Under the pieces are notes generated by a model. The model did not search any database and was not told the origin of the DNA. It saw only the letters and a program-made list of their open reading frames with translations. A stretch of DNA of 64,000 bases from Gordionus sp. m RMFG-2023 (Eukaryota; Nematomorpha; Gordioida; Chordodea; Parachordodidae): contig NC_088775.1 in assembly GCF_954871325.1 (NCBI RefSeq), positions 20,189,561 to 20,253,560 of the forward strand, read 5' to 3'. A program made the translations under genes and the position numbers. Positions 57,720-64,000 of the stretch are shown piece by piece (the stretch's first letter is position 1; each line of letters starts with the position of its first letter).

Positions 57720-59705
57720 GGGCCATTCCACGTCAAATCGATCACGATTCGGCCGACCCCTTTTAAAAGTGTTAAAAATTTCTGGAATTATTTAGATAGG
57801 TAAAAGAGTGAGAAAGCCGTTCATTTTAGCTCGCTAGCACACCTGGTTCTCGAGATATAGGGGCTCAAAGGTACAGAAAAGAGCTACTTTGGAATTTTTA
57901 AAATTTTTAAAATGCTTATATCTCAAAAACTATTTATAGTAAAAAATATTATAATATATCATTTTGTAGGTAAAGAAATTCTCTAATGGGCTAACAAAGA
58001 ATAATAAATATTGGCGCCATTATAGGCTTTTAACATCCGGTTTGCCTAAATTGCTTTACCTGTATTTTTAAGCAAAATAGTGAGTTTGTTTTCGAATTTT
58101 TTTTATTGTTTTTTATTTAGACACCTTTTATAAATATATATACGATGTCAAAACCTTGGCGACGCTATCGACTCCAAAAATTGATAAAAAAATAGATGGC
58201 GCTTTATGAAATTACGGATTATGGTTAAAATTTTGCTGCTAACTTATCAATAACCAAATATTTTCACTTTTTATATTAAAAAATTTTGATTTTCTATTAA
58301 ATATATTAATTAACTGAGGAGCAGAGTGGGAATATGTTCATTAGACACTTAATAATGTAACAAATTTCCAATAATAAATATCTTTCATATTATTTTTTTA
58401 ATTTTTAAGGTATCAACAATTTCACCGAATTTTTCATCATTTGATGAAGAAAGATAATGGTATAATTTCAGTCGTTAAAACTTTTTTTTACTCTTGATAT
58501 TTTTTTCTTCGAATATTTCTTTTCACATAAGCGTTTTCTTTTAATGAGAGATTCCCCATTTGATTGTAGGGATATATTAATGTTATCAATAGCCTCTTGA
58601 TTAATTATATGAAGGGGAGAATCAATATCTACATTGTCATTTGAAGTATAAGGAATGTTTGATAATTTTTGTCGTGATGAAGTGCATATTAACATATCTA
58701 AATTGAATGGTAAATTTTTTTGGGTCATCCAGGGTAGATTCTTTCTTAGATTCTCGCGATAATAAGCATGTCTCCGTAGATTAAATGGGTTGCAACATTT
58801 TAATATTTGGTACGTCTTTCTGTGATATAGAATAAAATTTTAATTGATCTACAATACATGTTTTTGCTCTCTCCAAATCCAGATTGTTAATGGTAGACAG
58901 ACGGTAAAATTAATCTGAACGGACAGGTTAAAATTATTTCTCAGAAAGAGAGATCGTTTTAAACAATTTATTTTGTAAAATATAATCGAATATATGCTTA
59001 ATATTTTTACTGCAGCTGTTATTTATTATCGAGCTAATAAGTCATGCGCTCGCTATAGTAGCATAGTAGAGATCTTAAAAATGTAAAACATTTTAATGAT
59101 AGTGGGAGGGAGGGGGAGGGCAGAAATGGAAAATTTTTATCACAATTCTTATAAACGTATCAATATTTTAATTTTCCTTAAGAATAATATTTTTCAATCT
59201 AATTTTTTCTTCAAGTTTTGGTAAAAATGAATATTATGGAAAAGTCGATAGCGTCGCCAAGGTTTTGACATCGCATATATATTTATAAAAAGTGTGTAAA
59301 TAAAAAGTAAAAAAAAAAATTCGAAAACAAACTCACTATTTTGCTTAAAAATACAGGTAAAGCAATTTAGGTAAACCGGATGTTAAAAGTCTATAATGGC
59401 GCCAATATTTATTATTCTTTGTTAGCCCATTAGAGAATTTCTTTACCTACAAAATGATATATTATAATTTTTTTTACTATAAATAGTTTTTGAGATATAA
59501 GCATTTTAAAAATTTTACAGATTCCAAAGTGGCTCTTTTTTGTACTTTTGAGCCCCTATATCTCAAGAACCAGGTGTGCTAGAGAGCTAAAATAAACGGC
59601 TTTCTCATTTTTTTACCTATCTAAATAATTCCAGAAATTTTTAACAATTTTAAAAGGGGTCGGCTGAAAAAGTGCCTTTTTTGATCGATTTGACATGGAA
59701 TGCCC
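57720..59705. mobile_element. Family L element with ~460-bp terminal inverted repeats
   Basis: GGGCCATTCCACGTCAAATC at the left is mirrored by GATTTGACATGGAATGCCC at the right. The arms stay alignable over 57720-58165 and 59240-59705, through shared words such as ggaattatttagataggtaa, taatgggctaacaaag and ttggcgacgctatcga. The class is unknown and no duplication of the flanks could be fixed. The interior has a minus-strand coding remnant (58468-58800). The fragment at 8530-9720 belongs to the same family. Confidence 0.75.
58468..58800 (-). pseudogene. N-terminal remnant of the family L protein
   Basis: A minus-strand frame open for about 110 codons. It starts CCNPFNLRRHAYYRENLRKN, continues WMTQKNLPFNLDMLIC, and ends in a basic tail (KRKRLCEKKYSKKKISRVKK) at 58468. 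From memory, CCNPF....K..R.NLR......C..CRKKL is the N-terminus of uncharacterised arthropod transposon proteins whose C-terminal part matches the remnant at 9289-9700. Here one of the usual Cys positions reads Ser (CTSSRQKL). No start or distal domains are present, so it is incomplete. The function is unknown, perhaps DNA binding by the Cys-rich start. Confidence 0.5.
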
Positions 59706-59708
59706 TAG

Positions 59709-60110
59709 TAGTGAATTCAATGAAGTATATGATATAATCCAAGAATTAGCCATTTTACAAGGTGGTGATGACCCAAATATTTTAAGTGATATAATTAATT
59801 TCAGAAGCAAAAGCAGTATGTTTAATAGCAAATTATATGGAAAACAGTAATTTCCATAAGAAACAATCAATTCCGATCTCAAGTTAATAGATTAAACTTT
59901 GCCCACCATGTCCATTAAGAAACTAACAATTCCTAGTTCTACTTCTTCTTTAGAAAGAAATGAATCGATTTGGGTTAATATTCTTATGAAAATAGAAATC
60001 GAAAGATCTCGACATCAGGGAAATTGATTAAAAAATATTAAAGAAATTGATATGAATATGAATCAGAACAAGATTCTGCTACAGAGAGCTAAACGTTAGT
60101 TATTGAATGA
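59709..60110 (+). pseudogene. hAT-6 transposase internal remnant
   Basis: Plus-strand translation contains SEFNEVYDIIQELAI, DDPNILSDIINFRSKSSMFN and LTIPSSTSSLERNESIW, interrupted by stops. It aligns with 14790-15180 in hAT-3, which shows that both derive from one family. The part looks like the linker before the hAT dimerisation domain, but the family identity rests mainly on the termini. Confidence 0.5.
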
Positions 60111-60514
60111 TAATAAATTTAAAAAATTAATATTATAGATTCATTTTATTCAGGGATCCAAACCGAACCTGAACCGGACCAATAAACAGCGAAAACCCGG
60201 TATTTTTTATCAAATTTAAACCGAACCTGAACCGCTAAAAAATTTCTAGCCGAACCTCTAAAATGCCTCTGAACCGGTGCGAGTCTCACAATCATATGCT
60301 TATAAAATAATGTGTAAGATTGCAAAAATTTTAAGATTATTATCAATCACATTTGATTGATAAGTGTCAGTCATAATTTTTATAAACTTTAGTATTATTG
60401 CCATTTTACAAATTTTTTTAAATATTTTAAGCTTATAAATTATAATGCCTAGATAAAAATTAATTCCTATATATAAATTATTTTGATATAGTATTATAAA
60501 TGATACATCAAATC

Positions 60515-60678
60515 TGATATCATACTGGCAGTGCTGGCTACCCAAGTTTGTGTGGAAAGATGTTTTTCAACAATTAAATTTATATTATCTCCTTATAGAT
60601 GTAATTTAAGTGAGACGAATTTTGAAAAAATATTAATTGTGCGGCTTAATAAAAAATTTTTAAGTTATTGTTCTTAGA
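60515..60678 (+). pseudogene. hAT-7 transposase dimerisation-domain remnant
   Basis: A 54-codon plus-strand stretch: SDIILAVLATQVCVERCFST, then IKFILSPYRCNLSETNFEKI and LIVRLNKKFL, ending in a stop. The VERCFST core followed by R..L.......IL..RLN is the hAT C-terminal dimerisation signature. The upstream transposase core is not visible, so only the C-terminus survives. The element hAT-8 begins at its 3' end. Confidence 0.75.
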
Positions 60679-62773
60679 AGTGGGCGCGGGCCTAATTTTT
60701 TATTCATGACCTGCCCGCTCACGGTTACAATAAAATAATTCACGCCCATTCACGCTAACCACTAAAAAAATTTCAACCCGACCCGCCCGCTCACAAAAGG
60801 CAATATTTTAATTCACGCCCGAAAATTCACAGTGTTTTTAAATTTTACAAAACTATTGCTATTATTTTACATTTTTTGAATTTATTTTATTAATTTCATA
60901 ATCCATATTAATTACAAAAAATAAATATATCGAAATTTTTATTGAGAAAAAGAAGAATGCTCATCTTTTTATTTCAATTGTGTATGCCTTTCCTCATAAG
61001 AGATTGGTTACAGAAAATAACCTTTCACTAGAAGCCGAACTTGCGGGGGCTGACAAAATATTGCTCGCTAATCTTCTCAAAAAAGGAAATGAATATTCCA
61101 GCTTCCAAAACTTCAAAATATTGTTGATGCGTCATCAGAATCATCTAGAAATTCTCTAAATTTTTCATTTAGAATATACGGTCTTTTATGATGTAGGATG
61201 AATTAGAAAAGTTATAAATGATAGTTGACCATTTAGAATATACGGTTTTTTATGAGTTTAGGATAAATTAGGAAAGTTTAAATGATAGTTGGTATTGACT
61301 TATGCATATCATCTAATTTTATATCATTTAGCATTTTTAAAGTTGTTTTATATATATCATCCTTTTCTTCTTTTATTAAAAACTTAAGACTTTTGAAATT
61401 CGGATCTAGAATTAAGCCTACCTTATGTAGTGGCTGCATAATAGATCTTTCTTTTAAAAGAATTTTGTTCTGTTTTTTAAAGTTTTGATTATTATTGTAT
61501 CACGTTCAGAAAATTACCAAAATTTTACTAATTTTTGTTTCCATAGACACTTCATTTATTGTTGGACGAGAATCTGCGCTCAGATTATCCGAACATTTTT
61601 TAAATATTGATAGAAATTTATCTAACTCGAGTATGATGTTGATATCAATTGTGGCTAATCTATTTAATTCTTGCTGCTAAACAAGTACACCTGTATTTCA
61701 GAATATGATTTTAAAAAACTCTGTATCATGATATATATAGAGTTTCCATCTCGTTATTACATCTTGTTTAAGGGTGTGGTTTAGCTTGCTATTAGCTGTA
61801 GATTTTTTGAAATATTATACTATAATTTTACACCATTTATATTTAAGGATATTTCAGTTAAACAATTGTCAAAAATATGATGCATAATATTATTTAGTAT
61901 GGCATATACATGCTAGAGTTTCGTCATCTTTGAATGCATTTATAAGATTTGCTCCGTTATCAGTCACAACTATACATTTATTTCTGTGTATTCTTCTAAA
62001 ATTGAATTGACTAAACTTTTAATTTTGACGCCTATTTTTTTGATTTTCCTTGTGGTCAAAACAAATTCTTTTAATACAAAATCCTTGCTGATAATAGTAA
62101 TGGTTAAAAAAACTTTGATTTTTATAGTAATCCGTCCCAAAATCAGTGGTTATGAACAAGTAATTATTATTTATCATGCTTTTAATCTTAATTTCATCGT
62201 ATATCTTTGGAGCTATAGTATTCTTGAGAGTTTTCCTGCTCACAAGTATATCTTTTATATTTTGTTGTTCATATGTGACACCAACATTTATTAACTCTTG
62301 GCCTAGCTTGTAAAATCCTTCACTTTCTGTTGCATTTAAAGATCGAAGATCTTTGCAAATAAAATGTAACTGACTTTTCTGTAAAATGCTTAAGCAAAAT
62401 TTAGCAAAAAGTCTCGTGATAAAACACCTAAACATAAAAAAAAATAGAACTAACGGAATGATACCGGATGTTGTTTATAAAATGAGGAAGATTTTTTGTT
62501 TTCAAAATTATTCTTTTTCAAGAAAATTAAATTAGAAAATATATATTATAATTATAAATTGCAAGTTTATATTTAAAAAAAAACAATTTTAAAAATTAAA
62601 ACATCAGTGATTCACGGGAAATTTATGCTCACGCCCGATCATGCCCGGGAAAAATTTTGGGAAGGCCCGTCACGCCCAATCACGCCTTATAATCTAAAAT
62701 TTATTTACATTCACGCCGTGACCCACCGTGACAAGATGGGTCATGCGTAATTTCACGGCCCGCGCCCACCTCT
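60676..62773 (-). mobile_element. hAT-8, TAGAGGTGGGCGCGGGCC-ended hAT
   Basis: TAGAAGTGGGCGCGGGCC on the left is mirrored by GGCCCGCGCCCACCTCTA on the right. The margins have repeated cacgcccg/cgggcgtg motifs. Flanks share only gttc, so the 8-bp duplication is not clean. The interior encodes a broken hAT transposase on the minus strand. It is the innermost element of the mRpS7-intron nest (intron > hAT-6 > hAT-7 > hAT-8). Confidence 0.8.
60920..62440 (-). pseudogene. hAT-8 transposase, broken
   Basis: The minus-strand frame 62019-62435 reads RLFAKFCLSILQKSQLHFIC, then GFYKLGQELINVGVTYEQQN and IKDILVSRKTLKNTIAPKIY, then FITTDFGTDYYKNQSFFNHY, matching the N-terminal half of hAT transposases (the T.D.WT.....Y catalytic Asp region). 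Farther down, in changing frames, are KQDVITRWKLYIYHD (the TRW motif, about 61760), RLATIDINIILELDKFLSIF (about 61600) and a weak C-terminal region (FEKISEQYFVSPRK, about 61060). Several stops and frame changes make it inactive. Confidence 0.72.
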
Positions 62774-63215
62774 AGTTCATATTAAAATAATCATTGATAT
62801 TTATTTGTTATATTTATAAATTAAATATTATTTTATAATGCGCAATTAATAAAAATGAAGGTTTTATCTATGTGTTTTTTATTTTAATTATGAAATAAAT
62901 AAAAAAATTTCCCTATAGATAATTCGAATTGAATACAAAAGGAGGTTCGAACCGAACCGATATTTTTATTTTTTGCGAACCAACTCGGAACCTTGAACCG
63001 TTATTTTTATCCAACCTGAATCTGAGCCGATATTCTTTTCGGTTTGGATCCTTGATTTTATTATTATATTCAAAATAAAGTTAATATTGACTTTAATAAA
63101 ACATTTAACCGTATTTGACCTGTAAAATATCGGTCAATTGACCGAAACGTATTTGACCTGTAAAATATCGGTCAATTGACCGAAACGTATTTGACTGGTC
63201 AAATGCACAACCTTG

Positions 63216-63569
63216 TCTTAGGATAACCTTAAAATAAAATGTCACAATAAAAAAAAATTAGATATCACTCATCGAATAATAAAACTTTTGGCAACATTTC
63301 TGGTTTTCCTTTAAAACAAAATAATTTTTAGATTTTGAATCTACTACCTCTTTTGCATAATACAGAATTCAAAATTCTTTTTATTTTGATAAAGTTCTCT
63401 AAAAAATAAAGATTTCTGATCAAATTTTACCTAAAAATTCCAAATTTTTTTTGTTAGTAATTTTCTGAACATAGAAAATTTTTAAAGATAAAATCACAAA
63501 TTTTTTCTTTTTCAAAAATTTTTTAAAGATTTGCAAACTCTAGAATGAATCATAAAATATTTATCAAAC
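63216..63569. other. Proximal part of the mRpS7 intron, no further feature
   Basis: AT-rich intron sequence between hAT-6 and the exon at 63570. Nothing recognised. Confidence 0.5.
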
Positions 63570-63707
63570 TTGATTTTCAGAGGCATCGATTAGTTCCCAG
63601 GCTAATTTATCTTCAAAAAGAATTTTACCGTCTTTATCTCTTGCTGCCTCCAAAATCCATTTTAACGCTCTGAATTGACTATGTTTGGGATTTATAGGAC
63701 AAGGAAC
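63570..63707 (-). CDS. mRpS7: Mitochondrial ribosomal protein S7 (uS7m), penultimate exon
   Basis: Minus-strand exon of exactly 46 codons, phase 0 at both ends. The acceptor TTGATATTAG lies before 63707 and the donor GTTTGA after 63570. It encodes VPCPINPKHSQFRALKWILE, AARDKDGKILFEDKLAWELI and DASENQ. This is the conserved uS7 segment VP.P+.P.....A+KW+.EAAR.K....+.EKLA.EL+DA..N, found just before the C-terminal G.V.KK motif. It is less AT-rich than its surroundings, as expected for a constrained exon. No further upstream exon was seen in the last 290 bp of the window. Confidence 0.88.
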
Positions 63708-64000
63708 CTAATATCAATAAAATAAGCTAGTTTGGAAACCGGACTAAAAGAGGTGTATAGTTCGGTTCGGAATATTTTTAGAAAAAGTGGTTCGGTTTTT
63801 AGATAGATGCGATTCTAAGGGTTCCATACTCTTGAGTAATTAAACAAATTTCCAAAAAATTTAAACAATATCACACGATATTTTGAATAATATATAAATT
63901 CTAATTTAGCTGCTAGAATCGATTTCGGTTATTCAAAATCATAAGATGGGGTTTGGTTGTTAGAGTTATCCCAGTTACAAAATTTACGGTTTCAAACTCG
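63708..64000. other. Upstream mRpS7 intron with a possible element margin
   Basis: At about 63735-63835, motifs ttcggttcggaat and gtggttcggtttttag recall the subterminal cggttc repeats of hAT-7, so part of a related element may lie here. No coding recognised. Confidence 0.35.

Larger units (their letters stand above)
60151..63054 (+). mobile_element. hAT-7, CAGGGATCCAAACCG-ended hAT
   Basis: The ends are CAGGGATCCAAACCGAACC and TCGGTTTGGATCCTTG. A perfect 8-bp duplication, attttatt, lies at 60143-60150 and 63055-63062. The margins carry repeated gaaccg/cggttc motifs. It holds a hAT dimerisation remnant (60515-60678) and is interrupted by hAT-8. It is nested in hAT-6. Confidence 0.88.
57547..63215 (+). 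mobile_element. hAT-6, CAAGGGTTGGCA-ended hAT, with nested insertions
   Basis: Left end CAAGGGTTGGCAAGTCGGTC; the right end in complement starts CAAGGTTGTGCATTTGACC. Both margins carry the GGTCAATTGACC/TTTGACCGGTCAAA motifs seen in hAT-3. No 8-bp duplication was found between the outer flanks (aatcaaaa and tcttagga), so the ends may come from two related copies or one flank has changed. Internal hAT coding remains at 59709-60110. Nested inside are a long-inverted-repeat element (57720-59705) and hAT-7 (60151-63054). Confidence 0.65.
57230..63569 (-). other. mRpS7: mRpS7 last intron (6.3 kb), filled with transposons
   Basis: On the minus strand it starts with GTTTGATAAAT after the exon ending at 63570 and ends TGATTTAG before 57229. 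Nearly all of it is hAT-6 with three nested elements plus a lone hAT-1-type end at 57403. Without these insertions the intron would be a few hundred bases. Introns elsewhere in the window (56, 79 and 116 nt in transposases) suggest short introns are normal in this genome. Confidence 0.8.

Noticed and set aside
1-64000. tRNA, rRNA or other structured RNA genes
   Set aside because: No cloverleaf with conserved TTCGANTC box or rRNA-like conserved block was recognised by eye. Absence is not proven without a covariance-model search.

Overview
This window comes from an animal genome that is very rich in A+T, most likely an invertebrate and possibly an arthropod. The evidence is spliced coding sequence with short GT-AG introns, two exons of a mitochondrial ribosomal protein gene (mRpS7/uS7m), and many eukaryotic transposon superfamilies: hAT, FLYWCH-type Mutator-like (MULE), piggyBac-like, Ginger-like and Ty3/gypsy. 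No bacterial operon, rRNA, tRNA or CRISPR array was recognised. Almost the whole window is transposable-element sequence, much of it nested. I fixed most element boundaries by reading target-site duplications (TSDs): 8 bp for hAT, 9 bp for MULE, 4 bp for piggyBac-like and Ginger-like.

Layout. 0-7 kb: a hAT element (273-4114) holding a second hAT (1465-2897), then poorly resolved sequence with hairpin repeats. 7.2-12.1 kb: gypsy-1, a fossil split by a foldback MULE (7655-10079). 12.6-25.4 kb: a BACK-like exon fragment and a hAT gene (minus strand) split by an 11.3 kb MULE (13735-25071). That MULE has long arms of GCGAA-rich short repeats and carries a broken spliced FLYWCH/MULE transposase, a small hAT, a piggyBac-like element and another hAT. 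25.5-55.9 kb: a nested tower. Gypsy-2 (26408-54851) was hit by five elements: an LTR-flanked element (26907-31369) carrying a GGTCG-armed foldback and 119-bp satellite; gypsy-3 (33974-38885); gypsy-4 (39108-43215) with a piggyBac-like insertion; a CCCCGG-armed MULE (43391-49630) that contains a second, autonomous-looking MULE of the same family (44569-48726); and a hAT (50033-54457) that contains a Ginger-like integrase transposon (50603-54310). Subtracting the five insertions leaves about 4.3 kb for gypsy-2, a normal gypsy length. 57.1-63.7 kb: the last two exons of mRpS7 on the minus strand, with a 6.3 kb intron filled by nested hATs and a long-inverted-repeat element.

The main biological points are these. 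Several MULE-type foldback elements have terminal arms built from short tandem repeats, and one of these families retains a nearly uninterrupted transposase gene beside non-autonomous relatives. A Ginger-like integrase element has clean TGTAG termini and a CCGG duplication. A little-described long-inverted-repeat family is represented by two copies with different coding remnants. A real host gene, mRpS7, was found only by reading short exons that ordinary ORF calling would miss.
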